A stretch of 64,000 nt of DNA from an uncultured Pelagibacteraceae bacterium (lineage in GTDB: Bacteria; Pseudomonadota; Alphaproteobacteria; Pelagibacterales; Pelagibacteraceae), in the NCBI GenBank assembly GCA_902598655.1, contig CACKCQ010000004.1, positions 1 through 64,000 of the forward strand, given 5' to 3'. Positions 14,951 to 23,814 of this stretch are shown one piece after another. The number at the start of each line of letters is the position of its first letter. Position 1 is the stretch's first letter. Made by a program: the position numbers and the translations under genes. Below the pieces are notes generated by a model, which worked only from the letters and a program-made list of their open reading frames with translations, had not been told where the DNA came from and made no database searches.

Positions 14951-16002
14951 ATTTTTTCTAAGTTAATAGCAGCTCCAACAGCTGGTATATTTTTTTTAAA
15001 GCCAAGATCTTTAATTAAAGAATCGTATCTACCACCTCTAATATTTAATTTCTGAGACTTCGATTTAATATCAATCTTAAATACCAAACCAGTGTAATAT
15101 TCGAGATGTCTTCCAAAAGAAGAATTAAATCTAACATTTAATTTATTAATTTTTTTTTTAGTTATTGGAAAATAATCATCCTGAACTCTAAGATTAATTT
15201 TATTTTTTTTAAAAAATAAATTTAACTTTTTAGATGCTTGATTAATAGGACATTCAATTTTTAAGTACTCTTTTAAAATTTTTACAACATTACTACCTTT
15301 TTTTGTTCTTCTTGGATCTTTAATTTTAGTGTCAAATCTTAATAATATTTCTTCTATTGATCTTCCAGCAACTTCTTTTTTTTGATTTCCATTAATCATT
15401 TTAGAATATTTTTTTTTATCTATTTCTACAATTGTTGGATCGATATCAGAATTCGTTTCCAATCTTTTTAATAAATCATTAAAATATTTTTCTCTCCAAA
15501 AATGACGTTGCAATCTTAATTTCCATCTTGCTGGACAATCCAATTTATCTAACAAAAGCCGAAAAATTTCTATGTTACCTATTACTAAATTTCCGCTTTT
15601 ATATTTAATTTTTGATAATGCTTTAAGTGAAGTTTCTATTATTTTTTTATCATCTTTTTTTTCAGTAAAAGATCCCAATATTTCAAAACCAATTTGACTC
15701 CTGATAACAGAATCTTTTTTATTTAATCCTTTTCTAAATGCTTGACCACTATAGAAAATTTTTTCACTAGTTTTCTTATTATTATTTAAATATCTAACAC
15801 AAGATGCAATTGTTAAATCTGGTCTTAAACAAAGTTCATTTCCTAATTGATCATTAAAAGAAAATATGAACCTTTTGAAATTTTCTCCTGACCTTTCCAA
15901 TATTAAATTGGTGTCAATAACTGTATCAAGATCAATATATTTATATCCATTCGACTTAATTACTTTTAAAATATTTTCAGATAAGTTTTTTGATTTCATC
16001 AA
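14947..16002 (-). CDS. hisZ: ATP phosphoribosyltransferase regulatory subunit
   Basis: A 351-aa class-II-synthetase-like protein: motif-2-like LGNELCLRPDLTIASCVRYL, SGQAFRKG, and the late RGGRYDSLIKDLG. The signature and placement fit HisZ, the HisS paralogue that forms a complex with short HisG and confers histidine feedback. It lacks the HisRS anticodon-binding domain, being about 150 residues shorter than the neighbouring hisS. It overlaps hisS by 26 bases and the sulfotransferase by 4. Confidence 0.9.
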   Translation of the reverse strand: MMKSKNLSENILKVIKSNGYKYIDLDTVIDTNLILERSGENFKRFIFSFNDQLGNELCLRPDLTIASCVRYLNNNKKTSEKIFYSGQAFRKGLNKKDSVIRSQIGFEILGSFTEKKDDKKIIETSLKALSKIKYKSGNLVIGNIEIFRLLLDKLDCPARWKLRLQRHFWREKYFNDLLKRLETNSDIDPTIVEIDKKKYSKMINGNQKKEVAGRSIEEILLRFDTKIKDPRRTKKGSNVVKILKEYLKIECPINQASKKLNLFFKKNKINLRVQDDYFPITKKKINKLNVRFNSSFGRHLEYYTGLVFKIDIKSKSQKLNIRGGRYDSLIKDLGFKKNIPAVGAAINLEKI

Positions 16003-17407
16003 TCAGGTTCTCCTTATCAAATGTAATTTGAGTATTTTCAGATTTTTTCCATTCTTCTCTAGATAAATTTCTTGATGTTTCATCTGAATTTGGGACTAAT
16101 TTTTTTATAGTAATTTTATTAGTTTTAAATTCATCATCTCCACAAAGAATTACAGCTGGCGAACTTCTTTTATCAGCATATTTTAATTGAGATTTCAAAC
16201 CTGAGTCTCCCAGATAAACTTCAGATCTTATATTTTGATTTCTAAGTTGTGATAACAATTCATAATAATTAGAGAGATATTTTTTATCTAAAACACATAT
16301 AATTATTGGTGAATAATTTTTAACCTCGATTTTGTTTAACTGAACTAATGCGTATAGCAAACGATCAAGGCCTATGGAAACACCTGTTGCAGATAAGTCT
16401 ACTTTTTTAAATCTTGAAACTAAAGTATTATATCTTCCACCTCCACCAACTGAGCCAAACTCCACTTCTTGGTTTTTTTGATTTTTAACTTTAAATGTTA
16501 AATTTGCCTCAAATATTGGGCCATCATAATATTCAAGTCCTCTAATAACTTCAGGAGAAAAAATTATTTGATCTGAATTAGACGAATAACTTATTCCATC
16601 TAATACTTTATTTAATTCATTAACACCATCTTCAACTAATTTGTTTGGTATAGCTGACTTAATTTCATCTAAAGATTTCATATTTATAAAACTGACTATT
16701 TCTTCAGCTTGATTATCAGAGAGGTTTGCTCCAATAGTTTTATCACCAGATTTGTCTTCACGTCCTGTTGTAAGCAATTGTTTAACACCATTAGTTCCAA
16801 CTCTATCAAGTTTATCAATAGCTCTCAAAACAGTAAGTTGTTGTTTGCTTTCTGAAATTTTTAAGCTTTCTATAAGTCCTTGAATTAATTTTCTATTACT
16901 TAGTTTGATTTGATATTGATTTTTTTCTAAGCCACAGAAATATAATGTGTCAGCTAAAAGATTGCACATCTCAGCATCTGCTAAAGGATTACTAGATCCA
17001 ACAATATCACAATCAGCTTGTGTAAACTCTCTAAATCTACCAGGACCGGGTTTCTCATTTCGCCATACATTACCAATCTGATATCTTTTAAAAGGATTTG
17101 AGATATTTAAATAATTTTGAGATACGTATCTTGCTAATGGCGCAGTTAAATCATAACGTAATGATATCCAGCTATTATTTTCCTCTTGAAAACCGAATAC
17201 ACCAGAGCTTGGCCTATCTTCATCTGGTAAAAATTTTCCTATATTTTCTGATATTTCAAAACTTGGGGTTTCTAGCTTAGAAAAACCAAATTTTAAAAAA
17301 TTTTCCTCAATCTTAGCAATTAAATTTTCTTTTAACGCTAATTCTTTTCCATATCTATCAACAAAACCCGAAGGGGTATTTGCAGACAATTTTTTTTCTT
17401 TATTCAT
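15977..17407 (-). CDS. hisS: Histidyl-tRNA synthetase
   Basis: A 476-aa class II synthetase from the ATG at 17407. The same frame opens another 22 codons upstream, but that stretch is the tRNA-His gene, so the longer start is wrong. Visible: SGFVDRYGKELALKEN, motif 2 ISLRYDLTAPLARYV, NVWRNEKPGPGRFREFTQAD, the histidine A box RGLEYYDGPIFEA, and motif 3 GVSIGLDRLLYAL, then an anticodon-binding domain. It charges tRNA-His, whose gene is directly upstream. This is probably the alphaproteobacterial HisRS type adapted to tRNA-His without G-1. Confidence 0.95.
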   Translation of the reverse strand: MNKEKKLSANTPSGFVDRYGKELALKENLIAKIEENFLKFGFSKLETPSFEISENIGKFLPDEDRPSSGVFGFQEENNSWISLRYDLTAPLARYVSQNYLNISNPFKRYQIGNVWRNEKPGPGRFREFTQADCDIVGSSNPLADAEMCNLLADTLYFCGLEKNQYQIKLSNRKLIQGLIESLKISESKQQLTVLRAIDKLDRVGTNGVKQLLTTGREDKSGDKTIGANLSDNQAEEIVSFINMKSLDEIKSAIPNKLVEDGVNELNKVLDGISYSSNSDQIIFSPEVIRGLEYYDGPIFEANLTFKVKNQKNQEVEFGSVGGGGRYNTLVSRFKKVDLSATGVSIGLDRLLYALVQLNKIEVKNYSPIIICVLDKKYLSNYYELLSQLRNQNIRSEVYLGDSGLKSQLKYADKRSSPAVILCGDDEFKTNKITIKKLVPNSDETSRNLSREEWKKSENTQITFDKENLIDEIKKLI

Positions 17408-17411
17408 TTTT

Positions 17412-17488
17412 TGGTACACGGGGACAGATTCGAACTGTCGACCTTCGGTTCCACAAACCGCTGCTCTAACCAACTGAGCTACCCGTGC
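17412..17488 (-). tRNA. tRNA-His (GTG)
   Basis: Full cloverleaf on the minus strand. The acceptor pairs GCACGGG with CCCGTGT (first pair G1-U72), the D-arm reads AGCTCAGTTGGTTAGAGC, the anticodon loop holds GTG, and the T-arm is GACAG-TTCGAAT-CTGTC. The discriminator is A73 and CCA is encoded. The base before position 1 is A, so the universal G-1 is not templated. This is the known alphaproteobacterial departure in histidine identity. It sits 4 bases upstream of hisS. Confidence 0.95.
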
Positions 17489-17667
17489 TCCTTCTACTGT
17501 TTTATACTAAATGTGGATAAAATTAAATTTATAAATAATTAATTAGCTAGCTTGCAGCCAGCATGAAAATGATGTCTGTGAGTTTCTCTGTTAATAATAA
17601 CTAATTTATTCATTGATGTGTAATTAGCATTTTTTTTTTTAAATGCAAGCAAGAAAAGTTTTTGCAC

Positions 17668-17701
17668 AGGAATAGCTATGTTTTTAACATATCCTATTCC
17701 T
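17668..17701. terminator. Hairpin downstream of cspA, possible transcript end
   Basis: AGGAATAG (17668-17675) pairs perfectly with CTATTCCT (17694-17701), and an inner ATGTT/AACAT stem closes a TTT loop. It lies 30 bases past the cspA stop. Read on the minus strand, it is followed by GUGCAAAAACUUUUC rather than a clean U-tract, so it may stabilise the 3' end rather than terminate. The rest of the 243-base gap (17489-17731) holds a small GCTAGC-type hairpin near 17546-17563 and nothing else I can name. Confidence 0.35.
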
Positions 17702-17731
17702 ATACAAATATTTTTGATGAATTAAATTTTA

Positions 17732-17944
17732 TTAACCTAATTTTTTCAAATTTACAGCGCTTGGACCTTTTTCGCCATCTTGAATTTCGAATTCTATAGC
17801 ATCGTTTTCATTCAGAAATCTTAAACCTGCTTCTCTAACTGCAGATGCATGAACAAAACAATCCTTTTCACCATCTTCTCTTTCAATAAACCCGTAGCCC
17901 TTCTTTCCGTTGAACCACTTGACCTTACCTTTTAGTGTACTCAT
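17732..17944 (-). CDS. cspA: Cold-shock-domain protein
   Basis: A 70-aa CSD protein: [15 protein letters not shown] with RNP1 KGYGFI, then DCFVHASAV (RNP2-like VFVH position, here CFVH), and [19 protein letters not shown]. It binds single-stranded RNA and DNA and melts mRNA structure. It is monocistronic, with long flanks by the standards of this window. An 18-base palindrome lies about 35 bases upstream and a hairpin downstream, as for an mRNA under its own control. Which csp paralogue it is cannot be told. Confidence 0.93.
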   Translation of the reverse strand: MSTLKGKVKWFNGKKGYGFIEREDGEKDCFVHASAVREAGLRFLNENDAIEFEIQDGEKGPSAVNLKKLG

Positions 17945-17977
17945 ACTTATTTATACTCTTTCTTTATTATATTAGTT

Positions 17978-17995
17978 CTTATCATAATTGATAAG
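17978..17995. promoter_or_regulatory. Palindrome upstream of cspA
   Basis: CTTATCATAATTGATAAG is an inverted repeat with seven-base arms around TAAT, centred about 43 bases before the cspA start. It could be an operator or a hairpin in the 5' untranslated region of the cold-shock mRNA. It is visible directly; its role is inferred. Confidence 0.35.
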
Positions 17996-18056
17996 CGCGA
18001 TAGGTATTAGATTTTAAATTCGATTGCAAGTTAAAATGATGTCTCTATTTTTAAGG

Positions 18057-18129
18057 TGGAACCCCCTGAAATCGAATCAGGTCCCAATGCTTTTCAGGCA
18101 TTTGTGCGCACCAGCTACACCAGGGTTCC
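18057..18129 (-). tRNA. tRNA-Phe (GAA)
   Basis: Minus-strand cloverleaf. The acceptor pairs GGAACCC with GGGTTCC, the anticodon stem AATGC/GCATT encloses the loop CTGAAAA (anticodon GAA), and the T-arm is CCTGA-TTCGATT-TCAGG with discriminator A. The variable loop is short (4 bases). The 3' end reads ACCT, so unlike the other tRNAs here CCA is not fully encoded. It lies 5 bases upstream of infA. Confidence 0.88.
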
Positions 18130-18134
18130 AGTAA

Positions 18135-18350
18135 TTAAGATCTAAAAATTATACGACCCTTTGATAAATCGTATGGAGATACTTCTAATTTCACTCTATC
18201 ACCTTGTAAAACACGAATACGATTTTTTCTAAGTTTTCCTGCCGTGTGAGCCGTAACATTATGACCATTGTCTAGTTTAACTCTAAACATAGCATTTGGA
18301 AGAAGATCTGTTACCACACCTTCAAACTCCAACGTATCCTGTTTACTCAA
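18135..18350 (-). CDS. infA: Translation initiation factor IF-1
   Basis: A 71-aa S1/OB-fold protein of standard IF-1 length. It begins [19 protein letters not shown], has [22 protein letters not shown] and ends [14 protein letters not shown]-1 blocks the ribosomal A site during initiation. Coded between hisD and tRNA-Phe; the hisD-infA gap is only 4 bases, so it is probably at the 3' end of the murA-hisD operon, an arrangement seen in other alphaproteobacteria. Confidence 0.97.
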   Translation of the reverse strand: MSKQDTLEFEGVVTDLLPNAMFRVKLDNGHNVTAHTAGKLRKNRIRVLQGDRVKLEVSPYDLSKGRIIFRS

Positions 18351-18354
18351 ATTA

Positions 18355-19617
18355 TTATCTCCTCATTCTAGATTTAATACTTTGAGCATGATTGTCTAGT
18401 TCTTCATACTCAGCGAGATGTGTAGCGGATTCTCCTAATTTCTCAATACCTTTTTTTGTAAGAGTTATAAGGCTAATTTTTTTATAAAATTCACTAAGAT
18501 TTAGTCCAGATGAAAATTTTGCAGATCCTAAAGTTGGTAATACATGGTTTGAACCAACATTATAATCTGAGACAGCCATTGGAGAATACTTTCCAATCAT
18601 AATACTTCCCGCATTATGAATTTGACTCAAATACTTTTTATAATTAGACACATTAATTTCTAAATGCTCTGGAGCAACTTCATTAATTACTTCAATTATT
18701 TGCTTATCACTTCGGGCTAACACAATTAATCCATTATTTTTTAAACTTTTTAAAACAACTCTTTTACTTTGAACTTTTTTGACTCTTTCTTTTATTTTTA
18801 TATTAAATTTATTTGCTAATTTTTTATCTTTCGTAATTAAAATACACTGAGAATTTACATCATGTTCAGCTTGCCCAATCATAGATGTTATGACTTGATT
18901 TAGATCAGTTTTACCATCTGCTAAAACGCAGATTTCACTAGGCCCAGCGACCATTCCTTCTGTCCCAACATCACCAAAGACTTCACGTTTGCTTCTTGCA
19001 ACATAAATATTTCCAGGCCCAACAATTTTATTCACTTTTTGAATATACGCTAAACTTGCTATAGCTTGTGCACCGCCCATTGAGTAAATTTCCTTAATTC
19101 CAACTTTTTTAGCTGCATAAAGAACAGCAGGATTTAGTTTTCCGTTAAGTTTTGGATTGGCCAAAACAATTCTTTTTACGCCAGAAATTTTTGCAGGCAC
19201 TGCATTCATTAATAATGTGGATGGTAAATTAGCTGGTACATAAATACCTACAGACTGTAGTGGCACATGCTTATATTCAAGTTTATTTTTAAAATTATCT
19301 AAATACTTAATATTTTTTGGTTTTTGCAGTGAATGAAACTTAAAAATTCTATTATAGGCTAAATCGATACTTTTTTTAATCTTAAGTTCTAATGTATTAA
19401 TTGCTTTGTTTACTTTATTTTTTGAAGGAACTATCTCTGTATTTTTACTAAATTTTTTCTCATACTTTAAAAGTGCTTTTCTTCCATTAATTTTGATGTC
19501 TTTTAAAATTTTTGGAACTATCGAAGTGTCTACTGCTTTTCCAGATCTCCTTTTATCCAAAAAAGATACTAATTCTCTTTTATAATTTTTTTTCTTACAA
19601 TTAATTACTTTTATCAT
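18355..19617 (-). CDS. hisD: Histidinol dehydrogenase
   Basis: A 420-aa protein: [61 protein letters not shown], the zinc/substrate region [15 protein letters not shown], and [13 protein letters not shown]...AGSIMIG. It oxidises L-histidinol to histidine with two NAD+ in the last two steps of the pathway. It overlaps the DUF2948 gene by 17 bases and lies in the murA-DUF2948-hisD order typical of alphaproteobacteria. Confidence 0.95.
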   Translation of the reverse strand: MIKVINCKKKNYKRELVSFLDKRRSGKAVDTSIVPKILKDIKINGRKALLKYEKKFSKNTEIVPSKNKVNKAINTLELKIKKSIDLAYNRIFKFHSLQKPKNIKYLDNFKNKLEYKHVPLQSVGIYVPANLPSTLLMNAVPAKISGVKRIVLANPKLNGKLNPAVLYAAKKVGIKEIYSMGGAQAIASLAYIQKVNKIVGPGNIYVARSKREVFGDVGTEGMVAGPSEICVLADGKTDLNQVITSMIGQAEHDVNSQCILITKDKKLANKFNIKIKERVKKVQSKRVVLKSLKNNGLIVLARSDKQIIEVINEVAPEHLEINVSNYKKYLSQIHNAGSIMIGKYSPMAVSDYNVGSNHVLPTLGSAKFSSGLNLSEFYKKISLITLTKKGIEKLGESATHLAEYEELDNHAQSIKSRMRR

Positions 19618-20002
19618 TTTTAATTTTTTGGTCTTCTAACGTTACATCAATAACTTCTGTGGACAGTGTTATAATTCCATTTTTTGAAAATAACAGAACT
19701 ATTTCAAAATTTTCTTTTTTTTTAAAAATATCAATTGCGAATAACTCTAAAGTTAAATCTGCATTGGACTGGTTTATGTTTTTAGACTTAGAACTTTCAA
19801 TAAATTCAAATTTTACAACACTATTAATAAGTTCGCCATTATCTGTTTCCTTATCTTTTCTTAAAATAGAAAGTAAAAAAATTTTTGTAGATGGCAAATA
19901 TTTTATGTCAGAAATTTTTACTTTAGATTCTGCGCATATTGCCGATATAATTTGCAAGTCGTCTGGAGATTGAGCAATTACTTTCTTTAAAAAATTATTC
20001 AC
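19601..20002 (-). CDS. DUF2948 family protein
   Basis: A 133-aa protein of the alphaproteobacterial DUF2948 type, recognised by its opening (SPDDLQIISAICAESKVKISD), the strand-rich body and its fixed place between murA and hisD. Function is not known. It overlaps murA by 4 bases and hisD by 17, so it is translated from the same mRNA. Confidence 0.8.
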   Translation of the reverse strand: MNNFLKKVIAQSPDDLQIISAICAESKVKISDIKYLPSTKIFLLSILRKDKETDNGELINSVVKFEFIESSKSKNINQSNADLTLELFAIDIFKKKENFEIVLLFSKNGIITLSTEVIDVTLEDQKIKNDKSN

Positions 20003-21264
20003 TTAGATATTCTTTTGATATTTACTCCAATTTTTTTTAATTTATTTTCAATTTTTTCATAGCCTCTATCTAAATGATATACTCTATTTATAATAGATGT
20101 TCCTCTTGAAATAAAAGCTGCTAAAACCAAAGCTACTGATGCTCTTAAGTCACTAGACATTAACTCGGCTCCCTCTAAATTATCAGTCCCCTCAATAATT
20201 GCCTTGTTACCTTTAATATTTATTTTTGCACCTAATCTTTTTAATTCTGGGACATGCATAAATCTGTTTTCAAATATATTTTCTTCAATAATACTTTTCC
20301 CATTTGCTTTAGTTAATAATACCATAATTTGAGCTTGTAAATCAGTTGGGAAGTTAGGATATTCTCCAGTTTTTAAAAAATCCAAACTTCTAATTTTTTT
20401 TGGTCCATTAATTTGAATTGTATTTTTTGTGGTTTTTATCTTTGCGCCAATTTTCTTAAGTAAATTTATCTCTGTATTGATAATTTTTGGCTCAAAATTT
20501 TTAATTTTTAAATTTCCGCCATTCAAACATGCAGCAACACAAAAAGTGCCTGCTTCAATTCTATCATTCATGATTGAGTAAGTTATATTTTTTAATGTTT
20601 TAACTCCCTCTATTTTTAAAGTTCTTTTACCAATCCATTTGATCTTGGCACCAGCTGCTTTGAGAAAATTTGTCAGATCCTTGATCTCAGGCTCTATCGC
20701 ACAATTCTTTATTGTTGTTGTCCCATTAGCAAGACAAGCAGCAAGAATTAAATTTTCGGTAGCTCCAACTGATATTTTTGAAAATCTTATTTCTGAACCA
20801 ACTAATCCCTCTTGAGCTATTGCATTAACATATCCTTTTTTAATTTGTATTTTAACACCCAACTTTGATATCGCTTTTAAATGTATATCTATTGGTCTTA
20901 CTCCTATACTACAACCGCCTGGGCTACTTACTTTTGCTTTTTTATTTTTTGCCAGTAAAGGACCGAGAACTAAAATTCCTGCTCTCATTGTTTTAACTAG
21001 AGAATAAGGTGCAAAAAAATTATTTTTTTTTCCTTTTGAGATTGTCGCGATTTTTTTATTATTTTTAAAGGTAATTTTTCTTCCTAGTGATTTTAGCAAA
21101 TTAAGCATTGTGTCAATATCTTTAACTCTTGGCAGATTTTTAATTGTTACATTTTTATCAAAGAGTAAAGTTGCAGCGAGTATTGGTAGAGCAGCATTTT
21201 TACTTCCAGAAATTGATACCTCTCCTCTGATCTTAGAGGGACCATTAATTTTAAATTTATCCAT
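19999..21264 (-). CDS. murA: UDP-N-acetylglucosamine 1-carboxyvinyltransferase
   Basis: A 421-aa MurA: INGPSKIRGEVSISGSKNAALPILAA at the start (Lys22/Asn23-type site), the catalytic loop SSPGGCSIGVRPIDIHLKA with the essential Cys of the GGCSIG motif, and EYPNFPTDLQAQ. It transfers enolpyruvate to UDP-GlcNAc, the first committed step of peptidoglycan synthesis, and is the fosfomycin target (the Cys is present). It follows dcd by 1 base. Confidence 0.96.
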   Translation of the reverse strand: MDKFKINGPSKIRGEVSISGSKNAALPILAATLLFDKNVTIKNLPRVKDIDTMLNLLKSLGRKITFKNNKKIATISKGKKNNFFAPYSLVKTMRAGILVLGPLLAKNKKAKVSSPGGCSIGVRPIDIHLKAISKLGVKIQIKKGYVNAIAQEGLVGSEIRFSKISVGATENLILAACLANGTTTIKNCAIEPEIKDLTNFLKAAGAKIKWIGKRTLKIEGVKTLKNITYSIMNDRIEAGTFCVAACLNGGNLKIKNFEPKIINTEINLLKKIGAKIKTTKNTIQINGPKKIRSLDFLKTGEYPNFPTDLQAQIMVLLTKANGKSIIEENIFENRFMHVPELKRLGAKINIKGNKAIIEGTDNLEGAELMSSDLRASVALVLAAFISRGTSIINRVYHLDRGYEKIENKLKKIGVNIKRISK

Positions 21265-21265
21265 T

Positions 21266-21820
21266 TTAAATTTTTGGAAGCGTTACCCCTTTTTGGCCCA
21301 TATATTTTCCATTTCTATCGGCATATGAAACATCAGGTTTCTCATTCCCTTTTAAAAATATAAATTGTGCCACACCCTCATTTGCATATATTTTGGCTGG
21401 TAATGGGGTTGTGTTAGAAAATTCAAGAGTCACATGGCCTTCCCATCCTGGTTCCAAAGGTGTTACGTTAACAATTATTCCACATCTGGCATAAGTGGAC
21501 TTACCTAAACAAATAACTAAGACATCACTAGGAATTTTAAAATATTCGACTGTTCTTGCTAAAACAAAAGAATTTGGCGGAATAATACATTCATCAGACT
21601 CTTTTGTTACAAAATTTGTTGGTTTAAAATTTTTTGGATCTACAATTTCGGAGTTAACATTGGTAAATATTTTAAACTCATTAGATACTCTTGCATCGTA
21701 CCCGTATGAAGAAACACCAAATGAAATTTTTCCTTCTCTGATTTGTTTATCTTCAAATGGAGAAATCATTGCATGATCTTTTGCCATTTTGATTATCCAC
21801 TTATCTGATTGCACTGACAT
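21266..21820 (-). CDS. dcd: dCTP deaminase
   Basis: A 184-aa trimeric dUTPase-fold enzyme: [50 protein letters not shown] and [22 protein letters not shown] with the catalytic Glu in LEFSN, ending VAQFIFLKG. It deaminates dCTP to dUTP for dTTP synthesis. It lies between murA and a pair of very small basic-protein genes on the same strand. Confidence 0.95.
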   Translation of the reverse strand: MSVQSDKWIIKMAKDHAMISPFEDKQIREGKISFGVSSYGYDARVSNEFKIFTNVNSEIVDPKNFKPTNFVTKESDECIIPPNSFVLARTVEYFKIPSDVLVICLGKSTYARCGIIVNVTPLEPGWEGHVTLEFSNTTPLPAKIYANEGVAQFIFLKGNEKPDVSYADRNGKYMGQKGVTLPKI

Positions 21821-21922
21821 TTATTTATTTTTTTTGTTTTTTCTTTGAAAAATTTTTCTTTTTCTTAAGTTTTTACGCAAAGCTTCTTCGAGTTTAGCTT
21901 TTTTATCCTTCTTCCTGTCCAT
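21821..21922 (-). CDS. Very small basic protein (33 aa), putative
   Basis: An ORF of 33 codons from ATG at 21922 (MDRKKDKKAKLEEALRKNLR..., then a Lys/Arg/Asn tail) ending with TAA on the base just before the dcd start codon. It is one predicted amphipathic helix. The exact fit between the 65-aa gene and dcd supports a real gene, but composition alone would allow chance. Small basic proteins near this position are, as I recall, usual in SAR11-type genomes. Confidence 0.4.
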   Translation of the reverse strand: MDRKKDKKAKLEEALRKNLRKRKIFQRKNKKNK

Positions 21923-21927
21923 CTTGA

Positions 21928-22125
21928 TTACTTTTTGTCTGGATTGGTAAGGTGATCCAAAGTTATTATTTGATCGATTGGTATTGTTTTATCTTCTGGA
22001 GTTTTAGGGTCACCTTGTTTAGCTATTTTCTTTGCTCTTTTCTCAGCAAGCTTTTTTTCTCTTTTAGCCTGCTTCTCCATAGCTTTGGCTCCTCTTGTCG
22101 ATTTATAATCGTAGTGAATTCCCAT
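21928..22125 (-). CDS. Small hypothetical protein
   Basis: A 65-aa protein, MGIHYDYKSTRGAKAMEKQA, then a Lys/Ala/Arg-rich helix and a more acidic tail (PIDQIITLDHLTNPDKK). It is probably a single charged helix with a disordered end. Function unknown. It lies 5 bases from the 33-aa ORF and has the same orientation as dcd and murA. Confidence 0.6.
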   Translation of the reverse strand: MGIHYDYKSTRGAKAMEKQAKREKKLAEKRAKKIAKQGDPKTPEDKTIPIDQIITLDHLTNPDKK

Positions 22126-22220
22126 ATCATTTACCTAATTTAGATATATCCGATTTTCGTAAAAAATTAAGGCATTTATTTGAAAAAAACAATTTTATAC
22201 ACTAATTATAATTAAAAAAT

Positions 22221-22294
22221 GCCCTCATAGTTAAATGGTATAACACATCCATGGTAAGGATGAGTTTCCAGTTCAATTCTGGGTGAGGGCACCA
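22221..22294 (+). tRNA. tRNA-Thr (GGT)
   Basis: Cloverleaf with acceptor GCCCTCA/TGAGGGC, anticodon stem CATCC/GGATG around ATGGTAA (anticodon GGT) and T-arm CCAGTTCAATTCTGG. The discriminator is A and CCA is encoded. It is the only plus-strand RNA gene in the window and lies 1 base from the stop of the convergent membrane-protein gene. Confidence 0.92.
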
Positions 22295-22295
22295 G

Positions 22296-23012
22296 TTATT
22301 TGTAGAATTTTTTTCTGATTATAAATCCAATTAAAACCAGGATTATCATAGCAATTATTGGCAAATAAATATCAGGAGTTAAAATTATATCAAATATACT
22401 TGGAAGTTCTTGATTGTTTTCAATTACTTTATTTAGCCCTGCACCAAGTGAAGCTCCAACGAATAACTGTGGTGTCATTCCAATGACAGACCCAAAGAAG
22501 AAATTTCTGATCTTAACATTAAATAATGTTGGCAAAATGTTTGATATAAAAAAAGGTATCCCGCCGACAAATCTATATATCAAAAAAAAAGTAAATTCAT
22601 TTTTTTTAAATTTTTCGGTAAGATTAGAAAACTTTGATGAAAATTTTTTTTCAATTAGATCTTTAAAAAAATAATTTGCACAAATATACAAAAGTGTTGC
22701 ACCAATAGATAAACCAAATACAATAAGAATTGTCCCTATCCATTTCCCAAATACAAATCCTCCAACTAAAAAAACCGGTGAACCAAATCCTAAGAGCATA
22801 ACCCAAATAATCACTCCAATAAAAAATAATATGCTAGCAATTAAAAGATTGGAATTTTTGATATTATTAAGTTTATCTCTATTATTTTTTATAAGTTCAA
22901 AACTTGAAAAGTCATCGAACGAGAAATAGCTAAAAAAAAGCAACAAAAAGCCAGTAACTATGGAAAGATATATTATACCGAGAATAATTTTTAATTTATT
23001 TTCATTTTCCAT
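22296..23012 (-). CDS. TVP38/TMEM64 (VTT/DedA-like) family membrane protein
   Basis: A 238-aa integral membrane protein with about five to six hydrophobic segments. The VTT-domain marks are SPVFLVGGFVFGKWIGTIL, the helix ATLLYICANYFF, and FLIYRFVGGIPFFISNILP with the Arg-F-x-GG-x-PF pattern, then GMTPQLFVGASLG. Such proteins sit in the inner membrane and some members scramble or flip lipids; the substrate is unknown here. It is transcribed toward tRNA-Thr. Confidence 0.82.
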   Translation of the reverse strand: MENENKLKIILGIIYLSIVTGFLLLFFSYFSFDDFSSFELIKNNRDKLNNIKNSNLLIASILFFIGVIIWVMLLGFGSPVFLVGGFVFGKWIGTILIVFGLSIGATLLYICANYFFKDLIEKKFSSKFSNLTEKFKKNEFTFFLIYRFVGGIPFFISNILPTLFNVKIRNFFFGSVIGMTPQLFVGASLGAGLNKVIENNQELPSIFDIILTPDIYLPIIAMIILVLIGFIIRKKFYK

Positions 23013-23096
23013 TTTGTTCTAATTTATTAAAAATCGCTGTACTTATATACATTTAATTGTATAACTACCGAAATTTAACAAAAAAGAAGCCTTAAT

Positions 23097-23231
23097 ATGA
23101 AACGAACATATCAACCTAGTAAAAAAGTGAGAAAAAGAAGGCATGGTTTTAGGTCTAAAATGAAGACTAAGGGTGGAAGAAAACTAATTAGAAGAAGAAG
23201 AAGTAAGGGTAGAAAAAAACTCACTGTTTAA
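23097..23231 (+). CDS. rpmH: Ribosomal protein L34
   Basis: A 44-aa very basic protein, [20 protein letters not shown], then [20 protein letters not shown]: the L34 consensus. It is part of the 50S subunit. Its stop codon shares one base with the rnpA start (TAATG), the classical rpmH-rnpA arrangement. Confidence 0.97.
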   Translation: MKRTYQPSKKVRKRRHGFRSKMKTKGGRKLIRRRRSKGRKKLTV

Positions 23232-23572
23232 TGCAGGTTAAATTAAAAAGTTTATCCAAAAATGAAGATTTTAAATTTATTTTAAATGGTAAAAAAATTT
23301 CAAATAAATACTCAACTATTTTTTACAGGAGATTAGAAAACAAAAGTAATAGATATTTTAATATAAGTTTTATTACAAAAAAAAAGATTGGTACAGCTGT
23401 TATAAGAAATAAAATTAAAAGAAGATTAAGAAATATGATGAATGAGGCTCTAAAAAAAATTAAAATTAATCTTAACTATAGTTATTTATTAATTGCTAGA
23501 AAATCTGTTTTAGAAGATGAGTACAATTTTATCAAAATAAAACTTTTTAGTGAGTTAAAAAAAATTAGATAG
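23231..23572 (+). CDS. rnpA: Ribonuclease P protein component
   Basis: A 113-aa basic protein. The RNR motif is in IGTAVIRNKIKRRLRNMMNEA, and FKFILNGKKISNKYSTIFYR is the usual N-terminal segment. It binds RNase P RNA and aids 5' maturation of tRNA. It is coupled to rpmH and followed after 2 bases by yidD. Confidence 0.93.
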   Translation: MQVKLKSLSKNEDFKFILNGKKISNKYSTIFYRRLENKSNRYFNISFITKKKIGTAVIRNKIKRRLRNMMNEALKKIKINLNYSYLLIARKSVLEDEYNFIKIKLFSELKKIR

Positions 23573-23574
23573 TT

Positions 23575-23814
23575 ATGATTAAAAAAGGATTAATATATTT
23601 AATAAAATTTTATAAATATTTCATTTCTCCAGTTTTGGGTAATAATTGCAGATATCTTCCAACATGTTCAGAGTATTTTATTGATAGTTTAAATGAACAT
23701 GGTGTTTTGAAAGGTTGTTATAAAGGCATCAAAAGAATTTTATCTTGTCATCCTATAAAATTATTGGGAGGAGGACATGGGTATGATCCGGTAAAGAAAA
23801 AAAATATTAAATAA
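23575..23814 (+). CDS. yidD: Membrane protein insertion efficiency factor YidD
   Basis: A 79-aa protein of the YidD type: KFYKYFISPVLGNNCRYLPTC then SEYFIDSLNEHGVLKG and RILSCHPI...GGHGYDPV. The conserved cysteines and the GG-G-DPV ending are present. It helps membrane insertion of proteins near YidC. It overlaps yidC by one base. Confidence 0.93.
   Translation: MIKKGLIYLIKFYKYFISPVLGNNCRYLPTCSEYFIDSLNEHGVLKGCYKGIKRILSCHPIKLLGGGHGYDPVKKKNIK

Noticed and set aside
17408-17473. 22-codon N-terminal extension of hisS
   Set aside because: The extension translates the tRNA-His gene; the ATG at 17407 fits the family.
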